Origin: Actinoallomurus vinaceus
GTDB lineage: Bacteria > Actinomycetota > Actinomycetes > Streptosporangiales > Streptosporangiaceae
Length of the DNA stretch: 64,000 nucleotides
Direction: 5' to 3'
Assembly (NCBI RefSeq): GCF_039542055.1
Contig: NZ_BAABHK010000011.1
Span: forward strand, 317,994-381,993
The notes under the pieces are model-generated. The model did no database searches, was not told where the DNA came from, and worked only from the letters and a program-made list of their open reading frames with translations. The stretch's first letter is position 1. Every line of letters starts with the position of its first letter. Position numbers and translations under genes: made by a program. This document shows positions 33,299 to 42,103 of this stretch, one piece after another.

Positions 33299-34097
33299 TC
33301 CTCCGGCGTTCGAGCTCCACCGGGTCGTGGGCGGAGAACATCGTGACGTCGCCGGCCCGGGCCAGTTCCCGGAGCCGGCCGACGTTGTGCAGCCGGGTCG
33401 TACGGTCGGCCTGGACGAGGGACTGGAAGGCGCGCAGGCCGGGCGGGCAGGCACCGGACTCGACCTGGCGGTGATGGAAGTAGGCGTCCCCGGCGTGCAG
33501 GAGCCAGCCGTCGCCGGTGTCCACCGCGACGCCGGCGTGGCCGCGCGTGTGCCCGGTGAGCGGGATCAGGAGGAGCCCGCCGGGGAGGCCGCGTACGGAT
33601 TCGAACCCGTGCCAGCGTTCGCCGCCGGGGTGGTGCTCGACCCAGCGCGGGCGGTGCGACCACACCGCGGTCCGGTAGCGCTCCCGCTCGAGCAGCGTCA
33701 CGGGCCGCCGGGCCGCTTCCAGCTCCGCGACGTGTACGTGGACCTCCGCCTCGGGGAAGTCGGTGAGCCCGCTCGTGTGGTCGACGTCGAGGTGGGTCAG
33801 CACGATGTGGCGTACGTCGGCGGCGGCGTACCCGAGTGCCGCGACCTGGCGGACGGCCGTCTCGGCCAGGTCGAGCCGGGGCCGGGTCATCGCGGCGAAG
33901 GAACGGCCCAGGATCTCCTTCGGCCGGGCGACGGCCTGCGTGCCGATGCCCGTGTCGACCAGGATGAGGCCCTCGTCGGTCTCGATGAGCAGGCAGTGGC
34001 AGACCAGCCGGGCCGACGCGAGCCGGTCACCGCTCCCGTTGAGGAGGCGTCCGCCGAAGGGGAACATCGTGCCGCAGTTGAGGTGATGGACACGCAT
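33249..34097 (-). CDS. MBL-fold hydrolase, AHL-lactonase-like
   Basis: The 282-residue metallo-beta-lactamase-fold enzyme has the zinc-binding THLDVDHTSGL motif (HxDxDH form), LVDTGIG, a later GHTRGHAGV and GDAYFHH. The HxDxDH form and LNCGTMFP start resemble AttM/AiiA-like N-acyl-homoserine lactonases and related lactone hydrolases. Actual substrate unknown. The final 15 or so residues come from the tandem repeat region and are probably not part of the fold. It is convergent with the DUF1349 gene. Confidence 0.87.
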   Translation of the reverse strand: MRVHHLNCGTMFPFGGRLLNGSGDRLASARLVCHCLLIETDEGLILVDTGIGTQAVARPKEILGRSFAAMTRPRLDLAETAVRQVAALGYAAADVRHIVLTHLDVDHTSGLTDFPEAEVHVHVAELEAARRPVTLLERERYRTAVWSHRPRWVEHHPGGERWHGFESVRGLPGGLLLIPLTGHTRGHAGVAVDTGDGWLLHAGDAYFHHRQVESGACPPGLRAFQSLVQADRTTRLHNVGRLRELARAGDVTMFSAHDPVELERRRTTAQEPSRRSSGRLGS

Positions 34098-34150
34098 ACA
34101 AAACCCCCCAAATCACCGCCGTCCCGGGGGGTCATCGTAGGGCAGCGTGA

Positions 34151-34891
34151 TCAGCCATGACGAGCCCCTGGCTCGGCGGACACCGCTTTTCTCGACGCGC
34201 GGCGGAGCCGGCCGACGGCGGGGACGGCGAGGGCGGCCAGGATGCCGAGGGCGATGGCGACGACGTGCTCGCGCCCGGCCAGGTTGGGCAGCAGGGTGAC
34301 CTCGGTGACCATCGCGGTGAGCAGGACGGTCATGGTGCGCGGGGCGTGGCGGACGCAGCACACGTACGCGACGAGCGCGACGACGGCCGCCGACGGGCCG
34401 GTGTCGGAGACGTACCGGGAGATCCACGGCAGGCCGATGATCGAGTCCGGTCCGAGGTAGCACATGATCCGGCCGCTGAGCGTGCACAGGAAGGTCGCGG
34501 TCAGCGCGACCGTCAGCGTACGGCGCCAGCCGATCAGTGCCTCGGCGATCCCGAACACGACGAACACCTGCAGCAGCGAGCCCCACACCGGAAGGTTCGG
34601 CGCCGGAGCGTACATCGACGCGGGTAGCCGGACGACGGCGAGGTAGAACGGGGTGGAGGCCGAGACGTCGCTGATCAGGCGGACGATGTACGTGCCGAGC
34701 GAGGTGAAGTGGAGCGACCAGAGGATCAGCACCGTGGCGGACGATGCGAACGCCAGAGGCAGCCGGCCCCGCCGCAGCCGGGCCAGCGGCTCGGCGGTCA
34801 GCAGTCGCAGCTCGGCCAGGATGCCTGTGATCCAGGCAGGCCGGAGGCGTCCGGGGTGCCGGCCGGGGAGAAGACCGGTGGCGGTGCTCAC
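34151..34891 (-). CDS. Rhomboid-like membrane protein
   Basis: The 246-residue protein has about six membrane helices. Residues such as FGIAEALIGWRRTL, VSDTGPSAAVVALVAYV and GREHVVAIALGILAAL follow the actinobacterial rhomboid-like family, where a Ser in a GxS-like context and a His in a later helix (EHVV) could form the dyad. The usual GASG motif is changed to GPSA, so protease activity is uncertain. The GTG start at 34891 follows GAGGAA. It lies 53 bases upstream of the lactonase gene and points the same way. Confidence 0.7.
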   Translation of the reverse strand: MSTATGLLPGRHPGRLRPAWITGILAELRLLTAEPLARLRRGRLPLAFASSATVLILWSLHFTSLGTYIVRLISDVSASTPFYLAVVRLPASMYAPAPNLPVWGSLLQVFVVFGIAEALIGWRRTLTVALTATFLCTLSGRIMCYLGPDSIIGLPWISRYVSDTGPSAAVVALVAYVCCVRHAPRTMTVLLTAMVTEVTLLPNLAGREHVVAIALGILAALAVPAVGRLRRASRKAVSAEPGARHG

Positions 34892-35090
34892 ATCATTTCC
34901 TCGTGGGGGAGGCCCGTTCACGGGGCGTTCTGGACCCTTGGCGTAATCATCACCGAGGGAGGGCCTCGCGTCCTCACACCGCAGGCTGATTCTGGCTCCA
35001 CCGGAAGGTGGAGCGACCCTCCGGTGTGACACTGATCGCGAAACGTGTTCAAGAGGGGTCGAATAGTCCGATTTGGGGAGGAAGGGGGAT

Positions 35091-36530
35091 GTGGGAGCGT
35101 CTACGAAGAGTGAATTTGTTGTCGTCGCCAACCGGCTGCCCGTCGACCGTGTGATCGACGAGGACGGCGCGGCGTCGTGGCGGCGCAGCCCGGGCGGTCT
35201 CGTCACCGCGATCGTGCCGGTCATGCGGCGCCGTGGCGGCGCGTGGGTCGGCTGGGTCGGCGCACCCGACGAGCAACTGGAGCCCTTCACCGCCGACGGC
35301 ATGGACCTCGTGCCCGTATGCCTGACCGCGAAGGACATTGAGCGGTACTACGAGGGCTTCTCCAACGCCACCCTTTGGCCGCTGTACCACGACGTGATCG
35401 TCCCGCCGGTGTACAAGCGGACGCTCTGGGACGCGTACGTCCGGGTCAACCGGCGCTTCGCGGAGGCGGCCGCCGAGGTCGCCGCCGAGGGCGCGGTCGT
35501 CTGGGTGCAGGACTATCAGCTGCAGCTCGTCCCGAAGATGCTCCGCGAGCTGCGCCCCGATCTGCGCATCGGCTTCTTCCTGCACATCCCGTTCCCGCCG
35601 ATGGAGCTGTTCGTCCAGCTGCCGTGGCGACAGCAGATCCTCGAAGGGCTGCTCGGCGCGGACCTGGTCGGCTTCCAGAGCGCCGACGCCGCCGCGAACT
35701 TCGCCCGGCTCTGCCGGCGCCTGTGCGACGCGAGGACGCATCGGAACCAGGTCCTCGTCGACGACCGGATCGTCCGGGCCGAGGCGTTCCCGATCTCCGT
35801 GGACGTCAAGGAGCTGATCGACCTCATCGGGCAGCCCGAGGTACGGCAGCGGGCCGCGCAGATCCGCGAGGACCTCGGCAACCCGGCCACGATCCTCCTC
35901 GGCGTCGACCGGCTCGACTACACCAAGGGCATCAGCCAGCGGATCCAGGCGTTCAGCGAGCTGTTCCGCGACGGAAAGCTGAAGAGCGGGGACGCGGTGT
36001 TCGTGCAGATCGCGACGCCGAGCCGCGAGCGGGTCGAGCAGTACCGCATCCTGCGCGACGACATCGAGCTGCAGATCGGCCGGGCCAACGGGCTCTACTC
36101 CGAGCTCGGCGCCCCGATCGTCAACTACCTGCACACGTCGTACACGCGGGACGAGCTGGCCGCGCTCTTCCTCACCGCCGACGTGATGGTGGTGACGCCG
36201 CTGCGGGACGGCATGAACCTCGTCGCCAAGGAGTACATCGCCTGCCGGGCGGACCTGCGCGGCAGCCTGCTGCTCAGCGAGTTCGCCGGCGCGGCCGAGG
36301 AGCTCAAGCGCGCGTTCCTCGTCAACCCGTACGACATCGACGGGATGAAGCAGAAGATGCTGCAGGCCATGCACGCCGATCCGGCGGAGCAGAACCGCCG
36401 GATGCGGGCGATGCGCAAGCGGGTGATCGAGTACGACGTCGACCGCTGGGCCCGCGAGTTCCTGGAGGCTCTCGAAGGCCCGCACATCGGGAAGGAGCCC
36501 GCCGTCGAGGAGGCCGCGCCCGCCGTCTGA
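35091..36530 (+). CDS. otsA: Alpha,alpha-trehalose-phosphate synthase (UDP- or GDP-glucose)
   Basis: Makes trehalose 6-phosphate from a nucleotide glucose and glucose 6-phosphate, the first step of trehalose synthesis for osmotic and desiccation protection. The 479-residue GT20 protein covers the full domain: VVVANRLPV at the N-terminus, the substrate loop after it (SPGGLVTA), WVQDYQLQLVPKMLR, GFFLHIPFPP, LLGVDRLDYTKGI and TPLRDGMNLVAKEY. The GTG start at 35091 follows GGAGGAAGGGGG. No trehalose-phosphate phosphatase gene is adjacent. Confidence 0.96.
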   Translation: MGASTKSEFVVVANRLPVDRVIDEDGAASWRRSPGGLVTAIVPVMRRRGGAWVGWVGAPDEQLEPFTADGMDLVPVCLTAKDIERYYEGFSNATLWPLYHDVIVPPVYKRTLWDAYVRVNRRFAEAAAEVAAEGAVVWVQDYQLQLVPKMLRELRPDLRIGFFLHIPFPPMELFVQLPWRQQILEGLLGADLVGFQSADAAANFARLCRRLCDARTHRNQVLVDDRIVRAEAFPISVDVKELIDLIGQPEVRQRAAQIREDLGNPATILLGVDRLDYTKGISQRIQAFSELFRDGKLKSGDAVFVQIATPSRERVEQYRILRDDIELQIGRANGLYSELGAPIVNYLHTSYTRDELAALFLTADVMVVTPLRDGMNLVAKEYIACRADLRGSLLLSEFAGAAEELKRAFLVNPYDIDGMKQKMLQAMHADPAEQNRRMRAMRKRVIEYDVDRWAREFLEALEGPHIGKEPAVEEAAPAV

Positions 36531-36554
36531 CCGGCAGGCGCCGCCTCCGCAGCG

Positions 36555-37106
36555 TCAGTGGAGGGTGCCGGACTTGACCGTGTACGTGTAGGCGCCGCGC
36601 TTGTCGTTCGACACGTCATAGTCGAGCTCGGCGACCGCCTGCCAGGTGCCCGCCTTCTTGGCGGCGGAGGCCGGGATGCCGACGAGCTGGAGCGGCTGCT
36701 TGCCGCGGACGGACCACAGGTACCGCTTGACGTACTGGCCGACGCCCCGGTGCTCGACGACCTGCGTCTTGCCGTTGAGCTTCAGCGTGATCTTGATGAC
36801 GGTGTGGTTCGTGGGGTACTTGAAGTCGAACCCCTTCGTGCTCGTGCCGTTCGCGTGCATCATCGGCTTGATCCAGGCGACGACGTCCGTCTTCTTCGTC
36901 TCCGAGTTCTTTTCCGTGCCGATGCAAACCTTGATGTCCCAGGTGGGGTCCTTGTACTTGGGCACCGGGACGGTCTTGGTCTCGGTCCGGCACTTCAGCG
37001 CGGTCGTGGTGGCGGCGCCGGCGGCCGGGGCGACCGCCGCCACGGTGCCGAGCACCGCCACGGACGCGAGAGTGCCGGTGATCGTACGCTGCGCGAGATT
37101 CAACAT
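36555..37106 (-). CDS. Small secreted protein
   Basis: The 183-residue protein has a signal peptide (1-31, PAAGA). The mature part is basic and beta-rich with two cysteines close to its N-terminus (KCRTETKTVPVPKYKDPTWDIKVCIG), then VVAWIKPMMHANGTSTKGFDF and repeated Thr/Lys strands. It is similar in style to the secreted protein at 24617. The ATG at 37106 is preferred to an upstream one because it begins the signal peptide. One GTGATCTTG element lies 34 bases upstream. The function is unknown. Confidence 0.7.
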   Translation of the reverse strand: MLNLAQRTITGTLASVAVLGTVAAVAPAAGAATTTALKCRTETKTVPVPKYKDPTWDIKVCIGTEKNSETKKTDVVAWIKPMMHANGTSTKGFDFKYPTNHTVIKITLKLNGKTQVVEHRGVGQYVKRYLWSVRGKQPLQLVGIPASAAKKAGTWQAVAELDYDVSNDKRGAYTYTVKSGTLH

Positions 37107-37185
37107 GACTCCTCTACAGGGAACGTACGCAGCAGTATGGTGATCTTGATCGGCGGTGGACAGGGACCAGAGGATCAATCTCGCG

Positions 37186-38223
37186 TCAGCCGCCCGCCGG
37201 GGGCACGGCGGGTTTGACGTGCGCCCACCAGTCGCGCAGCTCTTCCGGGGCGTGCGCGCCCTCGACCGTCAGCGAGCCCGGCATGAGCGGGAACCGGCGG
37301 CCCGGGCTCCACGTCCGTGGGTACGTCGGCGGGTCGAGCACGACGATCCGGGTGCCGCCCACCTCGGGGATGTCGGCGGGGACGCCCTCGTTCCAGATCC
37401 AGGAGCCGTGCGCGTCGACGAGGTTCCAGACGCCGGCGACCGGGGGTGTGCCCGGCTCGACTTCCTGGTCCATTGACGAGGCCACCCAGCGCGGGTCGGG
37501 CGCCTCCCCGGGCATCCCGCCCGGCCGGATCAGCGCGTGCGCGAGGAGCGTGTGCAGCTGGAAGTTGTCGCCGACCCCGCCGATCACGACGGTCCACCCG
37601 CGCCCGGTGGCACGGTCCAGCACCAACAGGCGCTCGCCGTCGAGGACCTTGAGCAGGTCACGGACGTACTCCAGCTGCCCCAGGTACGGCGCGGCCTGGT
37701 CCACCACCGAGACCTTGAAGTCGCGTTCGGCCACGGAGGCGCGGACGGCCTGGTCGCGGGCGAGCATCGTGGAGGCGGCCATCGCGAACTGCGGCAGCGC
37801 CCACCAGGACTCCATCGTGACGCCCGCGCCGTCGCCGAGCTCGGGGTGCACCGTCTCCCAGACCTCCCGGGACGGCTCGTGCTCCATCGGGTCCGGGGGC
37901 GCGCCGCCGGTCGCCTTCTCCCAGGCGCCCGCGAAGGCCAGGGCCGCGGCCGCCACCTCGACCAGCCGGTCGATGACCGCCGGGCCTGCGGGGCCCGCGT
38001 CGGCGCCGTTCTCCACCAGGGCACCCGCCAGCACGGCCACCCAGCCACCGAGGTGCGGGGACGCCTCCGCGATCGCGCCCGCCATCGCCCGGGCCCCGGC
38101 GGTCAGCCGGTCGGCGGGAAGGCCGGCTGCCTGCTCCTGCACCGCCGGAAGAAGGGGGCCGAACGCCTGCTGGTCACCGGCCAGCGCGGCGTTCGCCAAG
38201 TTTGCGCATATCTGTTCAAACAC
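37186..38223 (-). CDS. Hypothetical 345-residue protein
   Basis: I do not recognise this family. The N-terminal 110 residues are Ala-rich helices (LANAALAGDQQAFG, AMAGAIAEASPHLGGWVAVLAGALVENG). The C-terminal half is mixed alpha/beta with VLDGERLLVLDRATGRGWTVVIGGVGDNFQLHTLLAHAL and a final VEGAHAPEELRDWWAHVKPAVPPAGG. It appears cytoplasmic and complete. It lies next to the helicase gene in the same orientation, 78 bases downstream of it. Similar large hypothetical proteins occur in Streptosporangiales. Confidence 0.6.
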   Translation of the reverse strand: MFEQICANLANAALAGDQQAFGPLLPAVQEQAAGLPADRLTAGARAMAGAIAEASPHLGGWVAVLAGALVENGADAGPAGPAVIDRLVEVAAAALAFAGAWEKATGGAPPDPMEHEPSREVWETVHPELGDGAGVTMESWWALPQFAMAASTMLARDQAVRASVAERDFKVSVVDQAAPYLGQLEYVRDLLKVLDGERLLVLDRATGRGWTVVIGGVGDNFQLHTLLAHALIRPGGMPGEAPDPRWVASSMDQEVEPGTPPVAGVWNLVDAHGSWIWNEGVPADIPEVGGTRIVVLDPPTYPRTWSPGRRFPLMPGSLTVEGAHAPEELRDWWAHVKPAVPPAGG

Positions 38224-38301
38224 ACCGATTACAGTGCCACAACCGTCCGACAGGCTCGGAACGAGCGCCGGATCAGGGCGCGGCGGTCGTTCCGCTGGAT
38301 C

Positions 38302-40803
38302 TCAGAGCCGGTCGACGGACGTGACGTGTACGACCGCGCGGCCCGCCTCGTCGGAGGCGCGCAGGTCGACCTCGGCGCCGATGCCCCAGTCGTGGTGGCC
38401 GGCGGGGTCGTCGAGGACCTGCCGGACCCGCCACACGTCCGTCTCCCGCTCGATCTGCAGGAGCTTCGGGCCGCGCGCGTCCGGGCCGGTCTGGATCTCG
38501 TCGTGCTCCTCGAAGTAGGCGTCGAGGGCGTCGGCCCAGCGGTCGGCGTTCCAGCCGTCCTCCGCGTCCATCTCGCCGAGTTCGTAGTACTTCTCCAGGG
38601 CCGCCAGCTCCACCCGGCGGAACATCGCGTTGCGGACCAGCACCCGGAACGCCCGCTCGTTCGCGGTGACGGCGGTGACCTTCTCCTCGATCCGCGTGTG
38701 CTGCTCGGCGGTCTCCGGGTGCTGCAGCTGCTCCCACTCGTCGAGGAGGCTGGAGTCGACCTGGCGGACCAGCTCGCCCAGCCACTCGATCAGGTCCTGC
38801 AGGTCGTCGGTCTTCACCGAGTCGGGCACGGTCTGCTGCAGGGCCTTGTAGGCGCTCGCGAGGTAGCGCAGCACGATGCCCTCGACGCGGGCGAGCTGGT
38901 AGTACGCGACGTACTCGGAGAAGGTCATCGCCTGCTCGTACATGTCGCGCACGACCGACTTGGGCTGGACCGGGTAGTCCGCCACCCACGGGTGCCCGCG
39001 CCGGTAGATCTCGTACGCGCCCTCGAGCGTGTCCACCATCGGCTTGGGATAGGTGATGTCCTGGAGGAGCTCCATCCGCTCCTCGTACTCCACGCCGTCC
39101 GCCTTCATCTGCGCGACGGCCTCGCCCTTGGCCTTGTTCTCCTGAGCGGCGAGGATCTGCCGGGGATCCTCCAGGGTCGACTCGATCACCGACAGCACGT
39201 CCAGGGCGTACGACGGTGAGGACGGGTCGAGGAGCTCCATCGCGGCCAGCGCGAACGTCGACAGCGGCTGGTTGAGCGCGAAGTCCTCCTGCAGGTCGAC
39301 GGTGAGGCGTGCGTACCGGCCCTCGTCGTCCGGCTCCTCGAGCTGCTCGACGACGCCGCCGGCCAACAGGCTGCGGTAGATCGCGATGGCCTGCGAGATG
39401 TGGCGGCGCTGCCTGGCGCGGTCCTCGTGGTTGTCGGTGAGCAGCTTCTTCATCGCCTGGAAGGCGTTGCCCGGCCGGCCGATGACGCTGAGCAGCATCG
39501 CGTGGCTGACCTGGAACCGCGACTGCAGCGGCTCCGGGTCGGCGGCGATGAGCTTGTTGAAGACCTCCTCGTCCCAGCCGACGAAGCCCTCCGGCGCCTT
39601 CTTGCGCACCACCTTTCGGCGCTTCTTCGGGTCGTCGCCGGCCTTGGCGAGGGCCTTCTCGTTCTCCACGACGTGCTCGGGGGCCTGGGCGACGACGTAG
39701 CCGACCACGTCGAACCCGGCCCGGCCCGCGCGCCCGGCGATCTGGTGGAACTCCCGGGCCCGCAGCCGCCGCACGCGGCTGCCGTCGTACTTGCTCAGCG
39801 CGGTGAACAGGACGGTACGGATCGGTACGTTCACCCCGACGCCGAGCGTGTCGGTGCCGCAGATGACCTTGAGCAGCCCGGCCTGCGCGAGGCGCTCCAC
39901 CAGGCGGCGGTACTTCGGCAGCATCCCGGCGTGGTGGATGCCGATCCCGTGCCGGACGAGCCGGGACAGCGTCTGGCCGAACTTCGTCGTGAAGCGGAAG
40001 TCGCCGATCAGCCTGGCGATCTCCTCCTTCTCGGCCTTGGTGGAGACGTTGATGCTCATCAGCGCCTGGGCGCGCTCGGCCGCGGCGGCCTGGGTGAAGT
40101 GCACGACGTAGATCGGGGCCTTCTGGTCCTGCAGCAGTTCCTCGATCGTCTCGTGCAGCGGCGTCACCCGGTACTCGTACTTCAGCGGCACCGGCCGCTC
40201 GGCGGAGGTGACGACGGCCGTCGGGCGGCCGGTGCGCCGGGTGAGGTCCTCCTCGAAGCGCTTCACGTCGCCGAGCGTCGCCGACATGAGCAGGAACTGC
40301 GCCTGCGGCAGCTCCAGCAGCGGGATCTGCCACGCCCAGCCGCGCTCGGGCTCGGCGTAGAAGTGGAACTCGTCCATGACGACCTGGCCGATGTCGGCGT
40401 CGGTGCCCTCGCGCAGCGCGATGCTGGCCAGCACCTCCGCGGTGCAGCAGACGATGGGGGCGTCGGGGTTGACGCTCGCGTCGCCGGTCATCATGCCGAC
40501 GTTCTCGCTGCCGAACATCTCGATCAGGTCGAAGAACTTCTCCGACACCAGGGCCTTGATCGGCGCGGTGTAGAAGGTGACCTGGTCACGGGCGAGCGCG
40601 GAGAAGTGCGCCCCCGCCGCGACCAGGCTCTTGCCCGAGCCGGTCGGGGTGTTCAGGATGACGTTCGCGCCCGAGACGATCTCGATGAGCGCCTCCTCCT
40701 GCGCGGGGTAGAGCGTGATCCCCCGCTCGGTGACCCACTCGCTGAAGGCTTCGAAGACGGCGTCGGGGTCGGATCCCTTGGGCAGACGGTCGATGAGGCG
40801 CAC
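38302..40803 (-). CDS. DEAD/DEAH-box helicase with C-terminal DUF3516
   Basis: The 833-residue SF2 helicase has Walker A TPTGSGKS (52-59), DEFH (144-147), MSAT (motif III) and a helicase C domain with GVGVNVPIRTVLFTALSKYDGSRVRRLRAREFHQIAGRAGRAG. The last 400 residues, with long helices, form DUF3516, usual for this actinobacterial family. It is related to Ski2/Lhr-type helicases and probably acts on RNA or repair substrates; no specific target can be read. The start ATG 40803 is followed closely by the motif-rich N-terminus. Confidence 0.92.
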   Translation of the reverse strand: MRLIDRLPKGSDPDAVFEAFSEWVTERGITLYPAQEEALIEIVSGANVILNTPTGSGKSLVAAGAHFSALARDQVTFYTAPIKALVSEKFFDLIEMFGSENVGMMTGDASVNPDAPIVCCTAEVLASIALREGTDADIGQVVMDEFHFYAEPERGWAWQIPLLELPQAQFLLMSATLGDVKRFEEDLTRRTGRPTAVVTSAERPVPLKYEYRVTPLHETIEELLQDQKAPIYVVHFTQAAAAERAQALMSINVSTKAEKEEIARLIGDFRFTTKFGQTLSRLVRHGIGIHHAGMLPKYRRLVERLAQAGLLKVICGTDTLGVGVNVPIRTVLFTALSKYDGSRVRRLRAREFHQIAGRAGRAGFDVVGYVVAQAPEHVVENEKALAKAGDDPKKRRKVVRKKAPEGFVGWDEEVFNKLIAADPEPLQSRFQVSHAMLLSVIGRPGNAFQAMKKLLTDNHEDRARQRRHISQAIAIYRSLLAGGVVEQLEEPDDEGRYARLTVDLQEDFALNQPLSTFALAAMELLDPSSPSYALDVLSVIESTLEDPRQILAAQENKAKGEAVAQMKADGVEYEERMELLQDITYPKPMVDTLEGAYEIYRRGHPWVADYPVQPKSVVRDMYEQAMTFSEYVAYYQLARVEGIVLRYLASAYKALQQTVPDSVKTDDLQDLIEWLGELVRQVDSSLLDEWEQLQHPETAEQHTRIEEKVTAVTANERAFRVLVRNAMFRRVELAALEKYYELGEMDAEDGWNADRWADALDAYFEEHDEIQTGPDARGPKLLQIERETDVWRVRQVLDDPAGHHDWGIGAEVDLRASDEAGRAVVHVTSVDRL

Positions 40804-40855
40804 ACGTCAATACTGCCCGTCCCCACCAAATCGCGGGACCGCGCCTTGCGCGGAC
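40801..40855. repeat. Source copy of a duplicated segment
   Basis: This stretch around the helicase start (CACACGTCAATACTGCCCGT, then CGGGACCGCGCCTTGCGCGG) is repeated at 41987-42041 with about 85-90% identity by eye. See the mosaic at 41765-42056. Confidence 0.7.
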
Positions 40856-40869
40856 GACACTTGCCGGAC

Positions 40870-40895
40870 CAAGATCACTTGCCGTTGTGATCTTG
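40870..40895. promoter_or_regulatory. Inverted repeat CAAGATCAC / GTGATCTTG
   Basis: Perfect 9-base arms (40870-40878 and 40887-40895) flank an 8-base loop, 31 bases before the peptidase gene at 40926. The same GTGATCTTG half-site occurs before two other secreted-protein genes (24516, 24527 and 37140). Confidence 0.55.
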
Positions 40896-40925
40896 CATCA
40901 CCCCCCGCCAGCAACCAGGAGAACA

Positions 40926-41768
40926 ATGAAGCTGACCGCATCCGCCGCTGCCCTCGCGGCGGCCGTCCTGCTCGCCTCCCTGCCCGGAGCCGCCGAGGCG
41001 ACGGCACAGACGACCAGCGGCAAGGCCCTTCCGAGCGTGAACATGGAAGCCCTTGTCAAGGCGGCCCAGATCGACCCGCGGCGGTCCGACACCAAGCTGA
41101 CCCCGGGCGCCAAGGCCAGTGTGCTTCTCGTCGAGCGGGCGCTGCGCGACCGGCACCTGCTCGACAAGAAGTGGGTGGACGGGTCCTTCGGCACCACCAC
41201 GGTCGCCGCCTACGCGAAGTATGAGAAGTCGCTCGGCTACAAGGGCCTCCAGGCCAGCGGCCTGCCGAGCAAGGCGTCGCTCGTCAAGCTCGGAGCCGGA
41301 CGCTTCAAGGTCACCCACATCATCGGGCCGGGTGCCCGGGTGCATGTCGGCAAGTTCGTCATCAACACCCGCACGCGGAGCATGCTGGCTGAGGCGCAGC
41401 GGCTGCTCGGCCGCAAACTCGTGCTGGACCAGGGCTCCTACAACCCCGGCGGTGACCCCACCTCCGCCGGCACCCACGACGGTGGCGGCGTCGTCGACGT
41501 CAACGTCAAAGGGATGAGCTCCGCCACCCGCGTCGCGGTCACCCGCGCTCTGCGCCGTGTCGGCTTCGCGGCATGGGTGCGCAGTCCCAAGCAGGGCAAC
41601 TGGCCGTGGCACATCCACGCCGCCGCCATCAGCGACACCGACCTGTCCCCCCAGGCCCAGAACCAGATCGGTGACTACTACCTCGGCCGCAACGGCCTCG
41701 CCAACCGCGGCCCCGACGACGGACCGAAGGTCACCATCCGCACCTGGGAGGAGTACAAGCTCCACTGA
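40926..41768 (+). CDS. Secreted D,D-peptidase-like protein with peptidoglycan-binding domain
   Basis: The 280-residue exported protein has a signal peptide (1-26), a peptidoglycan-binding-like region (about 60-115: LLVERALRDRHLLDKKWVDGSFGTTTVAAYAKYEKSLG) and a C-terminal domain with THDGGGVVDV (H184, D191) and WPWHIHA (H229, H231). This HxxxxxxD plus HxH pattern is the zinc site of M15/VanY-type D,D-carboxypeptidases and related folds. It probably trims peptidoglycan. The ATG at 40926 follows AGGAGAAC. It is divergent from the helicase gene. Confidence 0.8.
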   Translation: MKLTASAAALAAAVLLASLPGAAEATAQTTSGKALPSVNMEALVKAAQIDPRRSDTKLTPGAKASVLLVERALRDRHLLDKKWVDGSFGTTTVAAYAKYEKSLGYKGLQASGLPSKASLVKLGAGRFKVTHIIGPGARVHVGKFVINTRTRSMLAEAQRLLGRKLVLDQGSYNPGGDPTSAGTHDGGGVVDVNVKGMSSATRVAVTRALRRVGFAAWVRSPKQGNWPWHIHAAAISDTDLSPQAQNQIGDYYLGRNGLANRGPDDGPKVTIRTWEEYKLH

Positions 41769-41888
41769 CCCACCCGAATCCGAGCGCCGCGTTCCTCACC
41801 GTGGCGACCGCCGCAGCGGCGCTCGGTGGGGCGGTGCTCGGCACCGCATCGCCCGCCTCGGCGGCGAGCCGCAACGGCACGTGCGAAA
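41765..41888 (+). pseudogene. Decayed signal-peptide fragment, possibly of an I36-type inhibitor
   Basis: A forward frame beginning in the peptidase stop reads LTHPNPSAAFLTVATAAAALGG, then TASPASAASRNGTCES. This is a typical signal peptide followed by a short RNGTCE segment like that of small secreted I36-family peptidase inhibitors. It then runs into unrelated sequence. There is no start codon and no body. Confidence 0.4.
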
Positions 41889-41893
41889 GCGCC

Positions 41894-41986
41894 GTCGGAG
41901 ACGTAGACGTCCCGGCGTGAGCCTGGCTCGCGTTCCCGCCGGATCATGTGAACCTGAGAGAGGTAGCGCACCGCGCCGGCGATCGC
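41894..41986 (-). pseudogene. Fragment of a GbsR/MarR gene
   Basis: About 31 codons read AIAGAVRYLSQVHMIRRERE, then PGSRRDVYVSD. This is nearly identical to the wing region of the GbsR-like regulator at 44710-45198 (AISGAVRYLAQVHMVRRERE, PGSRRDLYVVD). The rest of the gene is absent. It is a partial copy about 3 kb from the intact paralogue. Confidence 0.75.
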
Positions 41987-42041
41987 GCACACGTCAGTGC
42001 TGCCCGTCCCGGCCAAATCGGGGGACCGCGCCTTGCGCAGG
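41987..42041. repeat. Second copy of the helicase-upstream segment
   Basis: Matches 40801-40855 with few substitutions (CACACGTCAGTGCTGCCCGT, then GGGGACCGCGCCTTGCGCAG). It directly abuts the GbsR fragment. Confidence 0.7.
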
Positions 42042-42056
42042 GAGACCTGTCGGCTT

Positions 42057-42072
42057 AAAGTGATATCACTTT
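42057..42072. promoter_or_regulatory. Perfect palindrome before the SPFH operon
   Basis: AAAGTGATATCACTTT is a perfect 16-base dyad 32 bases before the GTG at 42104. It is a good candidate operator; the operon's own ribbon-helix-helix protein could be the ligand. Confidence 0.5.
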
Positions 42073-42103
42073 GATTTCACAGGCCAAGCAGGTTGGAGGA
42101 GCC

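Noticed and set aside
33598..33609. GGATTCGAACCC, which looks like a tRNA T-arm on the minus strand
   Set aside because: It lies inside the well-supported lactonase gene and no acceptor stem, anticodon arm or D-arm can be placed around it.
39400..40890. A 496-codon open frame opposite the helicase
   Set aside because: It is antisense to conserved helicase motifs and has no recognisable domain or start signals.
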